Shown: piece by piece, positions 24,266-33,667 of the stretch
Position numbering within the stretch: position 1 is the stretch's first letter
Layout of the letters: each line of letters starts with the position of its first letter
Assembly: GCF_900604385.1 (NCBI RefSeq)
Contig: NZ_LR027382.1
Coordinates: 2,085,001-2,149,000, forward strand
Direction: 5' to 3'
DNA length: 64,000 nt
From: Alistipes megaguti
GTDB taxonomy: Bacteria; Bacteroidota; Bacteroidia; Bacteroidales; Rikenellaceae
Made by a program: the position numbers and the translations under genes
Notes under the pieces: generated by a model
The model's input: only the letters and a program-made list of their open reading frames with translations
Database searches by the model: none
What the model was told of the DNA's origin: nothing

Positions 24266-25954
24266 TTACCGGCGCATACCGCTGCCGTATTCTGCCTCTT
24301 GTAGTTCTGCCCGATACTCTTCCAGCTCGTTCAGCTTCTCGTTCACGGCTTGCAGATTGGCATCCAGCCCGACATTGTGGTCGTAAGGGAAACGATGCTG
24401 CGCGACCAGCCCGGCATTGGTGGGTTGCCCGACATCAAGCGTATCGGATTCCTTGTTATATTCGACATATAGCACTTCACCGTTCGGCATCTCGAAGGCC
24501 GGAATCTTTTGATACGCCAAAGCGGAGAACTGTTCCGCCGCCATCTCCCTGGCAACCCCTTTTATTGTATCTCCGGCGATATCGACACCGTAACGCCGGA
24601 TATGGTCTCGGATTTCCTGCTCCGTGAATTTCAACATCACCTCGTAGGTTCCCCCGACACTCCCGTTGTACACGACAGCGAAATTCTCATCCTCGGCAAT
24701 AAGGCTGTCACCCTTGTTGTTCGTGGCCGATAAATAAGTATGCTGTTCGTTGATGCCATTGCCGTCGTAATACTCCTTGGCAAGCGTCAGCAATCCCTCG
24801 TAATCGCCTTTCTCCCGAAGTTCGTCAAGCTGCCTCGTGTCATCCGAAAATTGGAGATACGCAACAGAAGAATAAAATGTATTCTCCTTTGCTGCCGCTC
24901 CGTTTTCCTGCTTCTCGCCGACATTTTGTTCCAGTTCTTGCGCTATCTTATCCACCTTCTGGGTAATCATCGAGGTTGCCCTTTTCACGTCCAGAAGCGT
25001 TGTCTTGATGAACTGTGGCGATTCCTTCAGCTCATCAAGCCAACCTTTAAGATACGCGCAACTGTCCTCCTTGATATGCTTGGTCATGCCGTAACGCTGT
25101 GCGACCAGTGCGCTGCCTAACTCTGCCACCAGTTCCTCACGGGCATATTCAGGAGAACCGAAAGTAGTCGGCTTGAACCTGTCAAGTACGTTTTCCGCTC
25201 CGGTGGAGTGCGTCATCTCGTGGAACAGTGTCCCGTAGAACGATTCTCCCGATTTGAACTGCTCCTTTTCGGGTACGATGATTTCGTTCTTCGTGATGGA
25301 ATAGTAGGCGTCATTCTGATATTTCGGCGTAATCGGACAAATCCACAGGTTATCCCTTATCATCGTATCGACTGGGGCAAAACTGAAATGCTCGCCCTCC
25401 TCGATTGCCGGACGCGAATTTTCTCGCTCCAGTTTTTGCCACAGCTCCGGTCTCGCTTCCTGCAAGTTAGTTTGCGCGACATTGAAGACCCGGAACACCT
25501 GCATCTTCGGATAGACATTGTATTGTTCCTTTTCGTCATCGGAGAGTTTCTTGTAATCGTCATACTTGATTTTCTCCTTAGTCTCCTTATGGATACAAGT
25601 GAACGTGGTGAGCATGACCGGAAAGGATTTTTCACCACGAAGCACGGAGACACGCGGCAGTTCCTCTCCATCCTTTCCGGGCTTATTGAGCTTCTGAACA
25701 CAATCGAACGTGCAGAAACGGGGAATCTTGTACCCTTCTTTCTCGCAGTGCAAAAGCAGCATAAAAGCATTCATCCCGTTGTACTCGCGCCCGTGAAGGT
25801 TGCGGGGCCACTGTAGCGTACCCTCCGTAAACCAAGGCTTTTTCCAGTCCTTTTGAATGCCCTCGATTTTCTCGATCATCATTTCGGCGAACAGGTCAAG
25901 AGCCTTGTCCTCGCTGTTCGGTCCGTCGGCATTCTTCTTTCTGTAACCGGCCAT
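24266..25954 (-). CDS. ArdC-type anti-restriction protein with zincin domain
   Basis: 562 residues. The N-terminal part (about 15-160) is an ArdC-like single-stranded-DNA-binding domain with WPRNLHGREYNGMNAFMLLL. A zincin metallopeptidase domain follows with HEMTHS (His245, His249) and the downstream EELVAELGSALV. The C-terminal 200 residues are helical and of unknown role. ArdC proteins shield incoming DNA from the recipient's restriction enzymes. This is the last gene of the 16 kb reverse operon, a position compatible with early expression after transfer. Confidence 0.85.
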   Translation of the reverse strand: MAGYRKKNADGPNSEDKALDLFAEMMIEKIEGIQKDWKKPWFTEGTLQWPRNLHGREYNGMNAFMLLLHCEKEGYKIPRFCTFDCVQKLNKPGKDGEELPRVSVLRGEKSFPVMLTTFTCIHKETKEKIKYDDYKKLSDDEKEQYNVYPKMQVFRVFNVAQTNLQEARPELWQKLERENSRPAIEEGEHFSFAPVDTMIRDNLWICPITPKYQNDAYYSITKNEIIVPEKEQFKSGESFYGTLFHEMTHSTGAENVLDRFKPTTFGSPEYAREELVAELGSALVAQRYGMTKHIKEDSCAYLKGWLDELKESPQFIKTTLLDVKRATSMITQKVDKIAQELEQNVGEKQENGAAAKENTFYSSVAYLQFSDDTRQLDELREKGDYEGLLTLAKEYYDGNGINEQHTYLSATNNKGDSLIAEDENFAVVYNGSVGGTYEVMLKFTEQEIRDHIRRYGVDIAGDTIKGVAREMAAEQFSALAYQKIPAFEMPNGEVLYVEYNKESDTLDVGQPTNAGLVAQHRFPYDHNVGLDANLQAVNEKLNELEEYRAELQEAEYGSGMRR

Positions 25955-25959
25955 AACCC

Positions 25960-26568
25960 TTATTGATTATAGTTAGACGAATCCGCCACATATTGCGTCA
26001 GTTCCTCCATCTTGCAGGAAAGGTTGATTTTCCCGTTGTGTGCCGACAGGTTCATTTCACCTTTGGCATCCACCTTTACACCCGGCTGCAACCACGCTTC
26101 GCGCTCCTTACCGAAACAGAAGAAGCGCACCCACTGGTACTCGAAGCCGTCATCGACCTTCTCTGCGCTAAACGCCGAGAACACCGTATAAGGCTGGTCT
26201 TTCTTATCCCTTTTTTCCTCGATGTTCTGGCCGACCTTACCACGAAACACCAGCTCGCCCTTGACGCAATCCGCATCATCCGTAGCGGCATTGCAGATTT
26301 CATCGGCGAACAGGTTGAAATATAGCTTGTCGCCCCGGCGTTTGAGATACATCGTACCCCTCACTTCTACACGGGAGCCGTTCCGATAACCGGCGGCTTC
26401 CTCCTGACAGCCCTCCTTGCGGACATCCACCTCGATAGTGTGCCCGCCACCCGTCGCCGGAATCTGTACCCGGAGCGGAAACACCAGAAATTCTTTCTCT
26501 TCTTTATTCTTGCGAACCGACGCATCGCGGCCGATAACGCCGCATACCGTAACATTACATTTAATCAT
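25960..26568 (-). CDS. Two-OB-fold SSB-like protein
   Basis: 202 residues from the ATG at 26568; sequence upstream in the same frame overlaps another small gene and lacks family features. It begins MIKCNVTVCGVIGRDASVRK, like an SSB first strand. A second similar unit starts about residue 108 (GELVFRGKVGQNIEEKRDKK) with an aromatic WVRFFCFGKERE. I infer single-stranded DNA binding through two tandem OB folds. It is five bases from the ardC-like gene, which fits a joint role in protecting incoming single strands. Confidence 0.7.
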   Translation of the reverse strand: MIKCNVTVCGVIGRDASVRKNKEEKEFLVFPLRVQIPATGGGHTIEVDVRKEGCQEEAAGYRNGSRVEVRGTMYLKRRGDKLYFNLFADEICNAATDDADCVKGELVFRGKVGQNIEEKRDKKDQPYTVFSAFSAEKVDDGFEYQWVRFFCFGKEREAWLQPGVKVDAKGEMNLSAHNGKINLSCKMEELTQYVADSSNYNQ

Positions 26569-26651
26569 CTGTTTTTTGTCTTTAATGATACATGGATCAT
26601 CCGGACAAGTGATACATGGGTTGATTGATGTTGAACTGTTGTAGAGTGCGG

Positions 26652-26828
26652 TCAGTCGGGTGCGCGTATCATCGCCCAGACCATCCATCCGGCGATGGCT
26701 AATTGCACGCCCACGACAACGAGCGTCCCGATCCATCCCAACAGCAGGTAGCAGAACCGGAGGTGCAACGCAAGGAGGGAAACTCCCGCCAGACACTTGC
26801 ATAGCTGTATCATCACGCATTTTATCAT
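26652..26828 (-). CDS. Small two-span membrane protein, 58 residues
   Basis: Frame from the ATG at 26828: MIKCVMIQLCKCLAGVSLLA, LHLRFCYLLLGWIGTLVVVG, VQLAIAGWMVWAMIRAPD. Two hydrophobic segments (about 12-31 and 33-52). It fills the otherwise empty 270-base gap between the peptidase gene (stop to start 13 bases) and the OB-fold gene, on the operon strand. Spacing supports a real gene. Function unknown; small membrane proteins next to peptidoglycan hydrolases can act as holin-like partners, which is speculation. Confidence 0.6.
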   Translation of the reverse strand: MIKCVMIQLCKCLAGVSLLALHLRFCYLLLGWIGTLVVVGVQLAIAGWMVWAMIRAPD

Positions 26829-26840
26829 ATCGCCATGCCT

Positions 26841-28397
26841 TTATCTTCGCAGGTTTTCCGTTTGTCCCTGTTGCCGGGTCATCCCCTGCTCAAAATTCTG
26901 TGAGGCCGCTTCCGACAGGATAACCGTATTCAGCATACCGGTTACACGCATCTGTTTGGCCTCTTCCGTGAGTGTACCGTTGTTCAACGTGGCAGACAAC
27001 CGGTTCAGCTCGGAAGCGGTCAGCTCCCGCGAGACATGCAGTTCCCCGTTGTCCGCTTTCAGAATGGCCTTGCCGTTCTCGCCGATAGTCAGGTCGCAGT
27101 TCTTCATATTCGGCAACAACGGCTTCAGGTCGATGGTACGAAGATCCATCGCGGCGGATATCGCCGTCTTCTGTTCCTCTTCCTCCCGGTTATCAATCTG
27201 TGTGGCTAAAAGCATCAGGGAGGCGAAAGCGGTCATCGCCATCTCCACAATCGGGTCGTTGCATCCCGATATTCCCACACCGCTATCCTCCGACGAAAGG
27301 AGTTTTTTCATCCATCCGTCTGGCGAAAGGTTCTTTTCAGGCACGGTATCTTCCGCCGCCTTGTATTTGACGAGCAGGTCATTTCCGTTGTGCAGCATTT
27401 GCAATTTGATATGTCCTTTCTGTGCGATTTCAGCCAGATACGCCGCAGGGTCTATATCCCGTTTCGTCCCGTCGGCATAGATATTCTTCACACCGAAATG
27501 CAGATGTTCCCCGGTCGTCCGTGTCCCCGTATTGCCCGATGTGCCAAGCCGTCCGCCTGCCTGTACCGTATCGCCGACCTTGACGGAAATCTCCTTGAGG
27601 TGCATATAGGTACATTGTACCTTGCTGCCGTCCGTCCGAGCATATTCCACCGTCAGCGACTTGCCGCCGGGTGTATTCTTGTTCTGGTTTACCGCCACGA
27701 CCTTGCCGCCGCTCTCCGTAGCCAGTACCGCGTCGGCTTTGCAACGGATATCCACGCCCTTGTGCATCTGTTGCTTTGTGCTGTCCAACGGGTCTTGCCG
27801 TGTTCCGAACGGAGAGGTAATGAACAGAAATTCCTCCCGTTCCACCGGGAACGAATACCCCGTTCCATGTTCCGCACTCTCGGAAGTCTGGAGCGGATTG
27901 TGTTCCACCCCGAACTGCCGGCCTTGTGCCGTCATCTCCTGCATCACCTGTCTGTCATACTTCTGCAAGCCGTTCTGCTCAATGATTTTCTGCAGGTTCT
28001 CGGCATACTTGCCGCCTGTGGCGTAACCGGCTTTCTCAATGCTTTGTGCCCAGCCCTTGTAATCGTCCGGGGAGAGTTTGAAGCAACCGGCATAGCGGCT
28101 GTTCTCCTTCAAAAAGCGGGAATGATGCTCGTATGAATCACCCACGCTGTCATAGCTGCAGAACTTTTCATTCGGCTTATCATCGGTGTAGATTCCGTAT
28201 TTGCCGCCTTCGGCAATCCACGAGGAAGTTGCCTTGATGCCGAAATGGTTGTTCTCGTTCCTTGCCAGACGGCTCTGTCCGTTGCTGCTTTCCAGTATGC
28301 CTTGCGCCAATGTGACGGAAGCCGGGATGCCATACCTTCGCATCTGTGCCATCGCATAATCTGCGTATTGCAGTGCATATTCCTGATTCTTGGTCAT
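26841..28397 (-). CDS. Two-domain peptidoglycan hydrolase (glucosaminidase plus M23)
   Basis: 518 residues from the ATG at 28397, chosen because AAGGAG lies eight bases upstream; an in-frame GTG at 28406 is the alternative. The N-terminal domain (about 1-150) is FlgJ-like glucosaminidase (ASVTLAQGILESSNGQSRLA, NNHFGIKA). An M23 endopeptidase follows with intact zinc motifs MHKGVD and GEHLHFGV. The C-terminal 150 residues are of unknown function. It should open the cell wall locally for the transfer apparatus. No signal peptide is visible, so how it leaves the cytoplasm is unclear. Confidence 0.85.
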   Translation of the reverse strand: MTKNQEYALQYADYAMAQMRRYGIPASVTLAQGILESSNGQSRLARNENNHFGIKATSSWIAEGGKYGIYTDDKPNEKFCSYDSVGDSYEHHSRFLKENSRYAGCFKLSPDDYKGWAQSIEKAGYATGGKYAENLQKIIEQNGLQKYDRQVMQEMTAQGRQFGVEHNPLQTSESAEHGTGYSFPVEREEFLFITSPFGTRQDPLDSTKQQMHKGVDIRCKADAVLATESGGKVVAVNQNKNTPGGKSLTVEYARTDGSKVQCTYMHLKEISVKVGDTVQAGGRLGTSGNTGTRTTGEHLHFGVKNIYADGTKRDIDPAAYLAEIAQKGHIKLQMLHNGNDLLVKYKAAEDTVPEKNLSPDGWMKKLLSSEDSGVGISGCNDPIVEMAMTAFASLMLLATQIDNREEEEQKTAISAAMDLRTIDLKPLLPNMKNCDLTIGENGKAILKADNGELHVSRELTASELNRLSATLNNGTLTEEAKQMRVTGMLNTVILSEAASQNFEQGMTRQQGQTENLRR

Positions 28398-28409
28398 AAT
28401 CGTCACTCC

Positions 28410-30671
28410 TTATCTATGAATACCCCTATGTGTTTCCTGCTCGTCCTGCCGTTTATCCTGTAGCTCTATCTCACTGATGGCGACACGCTCACCAGCACGG
28501 ACAAGTTTGGGCAGATAGCTGTCCAGTTGCGTCCTTGGGAACTCTGCGAAAGCCGAAAATCCACGTTCCGGATATTTCTTCATCGTAATCCCCAATATAT
28601 CAGCTCCCTTTGCCGCATCCTCATTATAAAGCCGATAGACTTCTCCTGCACGAATCAGATACAGGGCGTCGGGATGCTTTTCCTTGAGGTTGTCCCAAAA
28701 CTGCCGTTTCGGAGACATATTTTCATCATTCGTCTCTTCCGACCGATTTTCCGCCACCACCTCATTCTGTTGCCGTACCTGCTCTTCCGCTTTCTGTTCC
28801 CCGACGGATTGTCCCTTTTGCAGCACATCGGCAAACAGCGTAGCCGCCAAATGCCGCTTGTAGCCGTCACGGTCTTCCGCCACCCACATCCGTTGCCACT
28901 GCTGTGGAGTGACGCTGCGGGGCTGCAGCTTTTGTCCGTCGATGGTTGCCACACACTGGATTCCATCCTGCCTGGTCTTGAAGATGGCAACACGCTGAAT
29001 ACGGTTCAGGTCAATCTCCGGCGTATCGCTGCCGAACAAATCCACTTTCAGGTCGGGTTTGACCTCCGCCAGTGCATAATACTTGTGCGCCAGCTCCATC
29101 CGTACCTTGTCGATGTTGTCCATCGCCTGCTTGAGCGTGGAGAAAAAACGGTTCACATCCTCCTTGTCGGGATAGACGCTGTACCCCTCCTTGTTTTCCG
29201 GCTTGATATAGAGTGCCCAACGGTTCTTGTCATCCTGAATCATCTGCACGGCATCGAACCCGACCTCATTCGCCCGTCTGACAGCTTCCGACACGTCCAG
29301 CGTGGAGAGCTTTTCCAACGTGTAGTTCCTTAACCGGGCCAGTGTCACCATTTTTTCATTGAAATAGCTGTCATCGGGTCTGTAACCCAATGCACCGTCA
29401 GTATTATAGAAACGCACCTGCTCGATACCCTCTTTCTGCAATGCCCGTTCGATACGCCCCTTGTTCATGCCGGGAATCTCGTTGTTCGCCTCGGTCGAAG
29501 CTCCTGCCGGCAAAATGACATCCGCCGATTTCGCCTCCCGGTCGATGACGAGGACGATGCTTTTCGCCGCCTTGTCCGGGTGCTGGCGGATTTCATTCGC
29601 CACAAAGTAATGCTTGGGCATCTGTTCCTGCATGGTCGTGGTCTGCCGTCTGTTTCGCAGGGTGGCGTACTCAATTTTCTCGCCCCGTTCCGCTTTTCGG
29701 ATAACATCAAGCGCATTGTTCACGTCGCTTTCGAGAGCGTCCATTATACACGGGTTTTCCTTGAACTCCCGACACCAGTAATCCACCGTCTTCAGGCTTG
29801 CATCGGACAAACGCGCGGGCAGTCCCAGTTCCAACATCTTGATACCCGAAGCCAGTTCCACAACCAACCTTTCATATTTTACCGCATCCTCTGACGGAGC
29901 CACACCATTCTTCATGACCATGCCTTCACGGGCAAGTCGTTGTTGATGTCCTGTGGCACTCACGATCTGCCGCAAGGCTTCCTGCACATAATCGTGGTAA
30001 TGCTCAAAATCCTTTTGGCGCGGCATATAGACCGCATCTTTGTCCGTCTCGTAATGAGGAACTCCGCTACCGTCCGAGCGCACGGGAACGAGGTTGTCCC
30101 GCATCTTCAATAGAAAGTCGTTGAACCGAGTGCGCAACCTGCGGTTGTCCGCCTCGGCATATCCTCTTTCCTGAACACTGCCGTCCTGCTTTACCGCATC
30201 CTCGTAAGCCGGCTTGTCCACGTAGGGCAACGTCGTCTGGTCGATATTGAAAAGCGTGCGGATTTCTCGGTTGTGGACACCCTTGAACTGTGCCTTCTGC
30301 TCTTCGTCCAATTGGAGATAGGCGGTACGGTCGATGGTTTCATTCGGATTGTTCCGGTTGACATACTTGTTCCAGTTATAGAACAGGAACGGTACGCCCT
30401 GCTCATGCTCCCGTACCGCAGCCCCCCGTGCCTTGGTTTCACTGTAAAGCGTGAACAGGTTGGTCTTGCATCCGTTATTGTCCGAATGCAAGGCCATAAA
30501 GAGGGCATTGAACGGGCTGGCCGAGACCCCTTGCGGATAGAGCCGGGGAAATCCCTTGCCCGATACGTTGAGCCAATGGCCGCCGGCGTTCGATGCCCCG
30601 CCCAGTGCGGCAGACAGCAGTTCCGTCTGCTTTTCTTCGGCTTTTTTTTCGATTTGCGACTTTTCTTTCAT
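28410..30671 (-). CDS. ArdC-like protein with MutS domain-I-like C-terminus
   Basis: 753 residues. Residues about 20-150 resemble the ArdC N-terminal domain (SASPFNALFMALHSDNNGCK, EQGVPFLFYNWNKYV). A long central region of unknown type follows. Residues about 658-740 read as MutS mismatch-recognition domain I: FWDNLKEKHPDALYLIRAGE, VYRLYNEDAAKGADILGIT, and FPRTQLDSYLPKLVRAGERV. No MutS ATPase is present. I infer a DNA-binding protein acting on transferring DNA, perhaps shielding it from restriction or repair. It sits between the peptidase and a 599-residue membrane-associated protein in the same operon. Confidence 0.7.
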   Translation of the reverse strand: MKEKSQIEKKAEEKQTELLSAALGGASNAGGHWLNVSGKGFPRLYPQGVSASPFNALFMALHSDNNGCKTNLFTLYSETKARGAAVREHEQGVPFLFYNWNKYVNRNNPNETIDRTAYLQLDEEQKAQFKGVHNREIRTLFNIDQTTLPYVDKPAYEDAVKQDGSVQERGYAEADNRRLRTRFNDFLLKMRDNLVPVRSDGSGVPHYETDKDAVYMPRQKDFEHYHDYVQEALRQIVSATGHQQRLAREGMVMKNGVAPSEDAVKYERLVVELASGIKMLELGLPARLSDASLKTVDYWCREFKENPCIMDALESDVNNALDVIRKAERGEKIEYATLRNRRQTTTMQEQMPKHYFVANEIRQHPDKAAKSIVLVIDREAKSADVILPAGASTEANNEIPGMNKGRIERALQKEGIEQVRFYNTDGALGYRPDDSYFNEKMVTLARLRNYTLEKLSTLDVSEAVRRANEVGFDAVQMIQDDKNRWALYIKPENKEGYSVYPDKEDVNRFFSTLKQAMDNIDKVRMELAHKYYALAEVKPDLKVDLFGSDTPEIDLNRIQRVAIFKTRQDGIQCVATIDGQKLQPRSVTPQQWQRMWVAEDRDGYKRHLAATLFADVLQKGQSVGEQKAEEQVRQQNEVVAENRSEETNDENMSPKRQFWDNLKEKHPDALYLIRAGEVYRLYNEDAAKGADILGITMKKYPERGFSAFAEFPRTQLDSYLPKLVRAGERVAISEIELQDKRQDEQETHRGIHR

Positions 30672-30698
30672 ATCATCATGCTTTTATTGTTCATGGAT

Positions 30699-32498
30699 TT
30701 ATTGGATGCCCCGTGTGCGCACAATCGTCTCCCGCTGTCCGTCGTCGTAATTCTGCGAGGCAATATGGCGCAACTGGTCGCTCTTGGCAAGCACGGCGTT
30801 CGCCAGCGTGTTCAGCGGCAATGCCCCTGCACGGTAAGCCTCCGCGACGGTCGGCGTGAGCTGGATGGTACAAGGCACACGGTCTATCGTGGCGATGAGC
30901 GTGCTGCCTTGCAGTACAGGGTTTACGATACGGGAATTGAGCGGTTCGTCGGGATAACGGCGGTACTGGTTTTCCGTATGCACGTCGGCGGACGGCATGG
31001 GACGCCCCAACGCCTCGTGTCCAGCCTTGTTCAGCAAGTTCGCGCCGCCCAGACCGACAAGGAGCATCTTCAGCAGCGGGTTACGCACGAACAGACCGGC
31101 CACAATACTCGCTATCGGCAACAGGTTGTCCCCAAAGCGCAACGATTGCGTCTTGCCGGTAAAAGCTCCCAGCAGGATGTCGGGCAGCATGGCCATGACA
31201 TATCCGAGGTTGCCCGTGATATCGCCCAATCCCTCTAATCCCAATGTACCGAGCAATCCGCTCCATCCGTTCGTGTTGGTCTGCACAGCCTCTCTCTCTT
31301 GCTTTTCTTCCTCATGTGGAATAACCACCTGCCGTTCCTCTTTCTCCACTTTTTCCCTCTGTTCCATTTCCGGCTGTGTTGATTCCTTTGTGGATTTTAC
31401 AGCCGTTGCATTCTTATATTTCTCCAAATGCTTCAAATAGGCTTCTTCCTGTCCGGGAGCGACGATGAGCGGCACATCCTTGTACCGTTCGGCACGTTCA
31501 TTTTTCTTTTCAGGGTGTCCGGGCTTTTCGGACATTTGGAAAGGGGTAAACTTTGGTGTCTGCATCCACTCCAAAAAATTAAAGTTCATCACAGGTATTT
31601 TTTTCTTCAACTGCTCGTTGGCCGCCACAATAAGCGCACTATCACCCGTCTGTACTGTTGCAGCCTCCTTACGGAAGTCCGTAAACACGTTCCGTTCGCT
31701 ACCGAACACACCTTTGCTGATACATTGCTCCACAGAGAGCTTGGGCGACTTTTCAGGCTCGAAGCGTGAGGCGACTGCCGAGATAGCCACGTCCGCCCCG
31801 ACAAACTTTGCCAATGTCGCCCACGAACCTGCGCCACCCATCATGACGGCATCCGCCGTTGCGCCCAATACCCGACCCGCACCTTTTTCCCATCCTTTCG
31901 GACGGTAGGCCGCTTCGCCCCGTGCCTCGATTTCCTCAGCAAGCGGCGAGCGGTTCAAGGTCTGCGAAAGTCCGAGCAAGCTTGATTCTGCGGCTTTGCG
32001 GATGATGTAGTCGGCTGACGATTTCGGCATTCGCTCCTTGACCAGCCGGTCGATCATCAGTTCCTCTACCCGGTAGTCCATATAGGCGTAGGCAAGGTCA
32101 CCGCCCAATTGTTCCGACAGTTCGTTGTACCGTTCACGCCCGATTTCCCGCACGACGGTATCGCGCCATTGCCCGGCCATGTATGCGAGGTCTTGCTGTA
32201 TCTCCTTGGAGCCGGTAATCTCCGCCTTGCACATTCCGATGTAGTCCTCCGTCGTCTTCGAGTTCCATTCGCCCGTAACCTTGAGTACCTGGTACGGGTC
32301 GCCCATCGGCTGTGCCGCAGACGCCATTGCGCTGAGTATGCCGCCCAATGAGGTGGAATACTCCCTCATTTCCTCGCCCTGCTTCTTCGTGAGGAAAGCC
32401 TGCGTTTTCGACATGACGGGAGCGAGATGGCAATGGAAATAATCGCTCACAAGACGTTCTATTTCCGCGAATTGCCGGCTATGTCTGATTCCATCCAT
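30699..32498 (-). CDS. Large conserved element protein with central membrane segment
   Basis: 599 residues from the ATG at 32498; earlier in-frame sequence overlaps the neighbouring frame and is unnatural. The N-terminal 300 residues are helical. A highly charged linker (about 375-435, KSTKESTQPEMEQREKVEKE) leads to a hydrophobic part (about 440-520, GDITGNLGYVMAMLPDILLG, LLPIASIVAGLFVRNPLLKM). The C-terminal region is basic. No family function is known to me. Its position suggests a role in transfer or establishment. Confidence 0.6.
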   Translation of the reverse strand: MDGIRHSRQFAEIERLVSDYFHCHLAPVMSKTQAFLTKKQGEEMREYSTSLGGILSAMASAAQPMGDPYQVLKVTGEWNSKTTEDYIGMCKAEITGSKEIQQDLAYMAGQWRDTVVREIGRERYNELSEQLGGDLAYAYMDYRVEELMIDRLVKERMPKSSADYIIRKAAESSLLGLSQTLNRSPLAEEIEARGEAAYRPKGWEKGAGRVLGATADAVMMGGAGSWATLAKFVGADVAISAVASRFEPEKSPKLSVEQCISKGVFGSERNVFTDFRKEAATVQTGDSALIVAANEQLKKKIPVMNFNFLEWMQTPKFTPFQMSEKPGHPEKKNERAERYKDVPLIVAPGQEEAYLKHLEKYKNATAVKSTKESTQPEMEQREKVEKEERQVVIPHEEEKQEREAVQTNTNGWSGLLGTLGLEGLGDITGNLGYVMAMLPDILLGAFTGKTQSLRFGDNLLPIASIVAGLFVRNPLLKMLLVGLGGANLLNKAGHEALGRPMPSADVHTENQYRRYPDEPLNSRIVNPVLQGSTLIATIDRVPCTIQLTPTVAEAYRAGALPLNTLANAVLAKSDQLRHIASQNYDDGQRETIVRTRGIQ

Positions 32499-32506
32499 GT
32501 TGTGTA

Positions 32507-32830
32507 TTATATATTTATCTGTTTCAATAGCTGTTCTTTCGTCTGCTCGATGGCGTTGTGGTAAACCTCCATCTGCCGGGGAAAGAACTCTTCCAGCCAT
32601 GCGTCCTTTTCGATGTTGTCCTGCATGAACCGTATCGCCTGCTCCCGTTCGATTTCGACGGATGTCTCGCCCTCTTCCCGATTGTTGAACCATGCCTTGG
32701 TCCACCAGCGCACACCCGCCCGGTCGGGATAGACCGTGACAAGCCTCGGTATGTCGAAGCTCTGTATGTCGATGTCCAGTTCCGCCAACGGGTCTATGAT
32801 GCCGCCATAGGTCAGGGCTTCGTCATGGAG
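32507..32830 (-). CDS. Frameshift extension of the M23-like gene
   Basis: An open frame of 107 codons with no good start of its own (only a TTG at 32788). It reads LHDEALTYGGIIDPLAELDI, DIQSFDIPRLVTVYPDRAG, VRWWTKAWFNNREEGETS and ends KQINI. It becomes the natural C-terminus of the preceding gene if the ribosome shifts -1 on A AAA AAC (32836-32830) or if one A is missing from the A9 run (32831-32839). The joined product would have about 378 residues. Confidence 0.6.
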   Translation of the reverse strand, partial: LHDEALTYGGIIDPLAELDIDIQSFDIPRLVTVYPDRAGVRWWTKAWFNNREEGETSVEIEREQAIRFMQDNIEKDAWLEEFFPRQMEVYHNAIEQTKEQLLKQINI

Positions 32831-33642
32831 TTTTTTTTTATGTCGCTGCTCGCAGTGGAGAGGTACACATCATGCCGCAGGGCGAGGTAATGCAGGAAAT
32901 CCGCAATAAGGAGGTTCTGCACCTTGCAGGCCAGCGGCATGGCCTTGTGTCCCAGTCCGAGCGGATTGGCCATGCTCGGCATATTCTCGTAGAAATACTC
33001 CTTCATCGCGCCCACCGTGAAGATGTGGCGTAGCGACTGCTCCGTATTCCGGGGCAAGGTGTATGCTCCATGCCGCAAATCCTCCATATAGTGCGGCAGG
33101 AAGTGCAGCATCAGTTCCTCTATCTCCCTTTTGTCCCGTTCATAATCGGTTTTCAGTTCCATCTCCAAGCCGGATAAATAGTCTGTCTCGTGTCCGCCGG
33201 CCTGACGCATTGCCTGTATGTTCCCGTACAGCATCGTCAGGAACTCCAGCGGGTTCAGTTCCTCGCCCTTGAAGCGGACGGTCATGTGCAGTTTGTCACC
33301 GCTCAAAGCTACCGTCTGTCCGGCCTTTACACGCTGTCCGAATTGAGCGAAGACATTGGACAGATTTCCGTATGTCACCTCATACTCCCCGTAGCGGATG
33401 GTCTGGCAGATGCCGTGTCCGGAATCGTTGCCCACGCCCGACACAATGCCGCTGGCGAGGGCAGAAAGCATATAGCACCGCACGTTGAAGTCAATGCCGT
33501 GATGAAAGAATTTCTCGCCCGTCGCCGGGTCGGTCTGTTCGCCGTAGCCGAGCGACAGCTCCACGTCTTTGCCCTGCTGTTCCTCGAAAGGCATACAATA
33601 ACCGCTATCGGATTGCAGGATCATTTCTTCTGTATATTTCAT
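32812..33642 (-). CDS. M23-like peptidoglycan-associated protein (shorter frame product)
   Basis: 276 residues in the unshifted frame. Residues about 30-135 match the M23 fold with HHGID (47-51), but the second zinc motif HxH is LHMTV (His119 only), so catalysis is doubtful. The rest is helical (RQAGGHETDYLSGLEMELKT). The unshifted reading stops soon after an A9 run (KKNSMTKP), whereas the -1 frame continues naturally for 107 codons. No signal peptide. Lies 25 bases after the 221-residue membrane protein in the reverse operon. Confidence 0.7.
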   Translation of the reverse strand: MKYTEEMILQSDSGYCMPFEEQQGKDVELSLGYGEQTDPATGEKFFHHGIDFNVRCYMLSALASGIVSGVGNDSGHGICQTIRYGEYEVTYGNLSNVFAQFGQRVKAGQTVALSGDKLHMTVRFKGEELNPLEFLTMLYGNIQAMRQAGGHETDYLSGLEMELKTDYERDKREIEELMLHFLPHYMEDLRHGAYTLPRNTEQSLRHIFTVGAMKEYFYENMPSMANPLGLGHKAMPLACKVQNLLIADFLHYLALRHDVYLSTASSDIKKNSMTKP

Positions 33643-33667
33643 GCTGTTTACCTATTGATTCATATCC

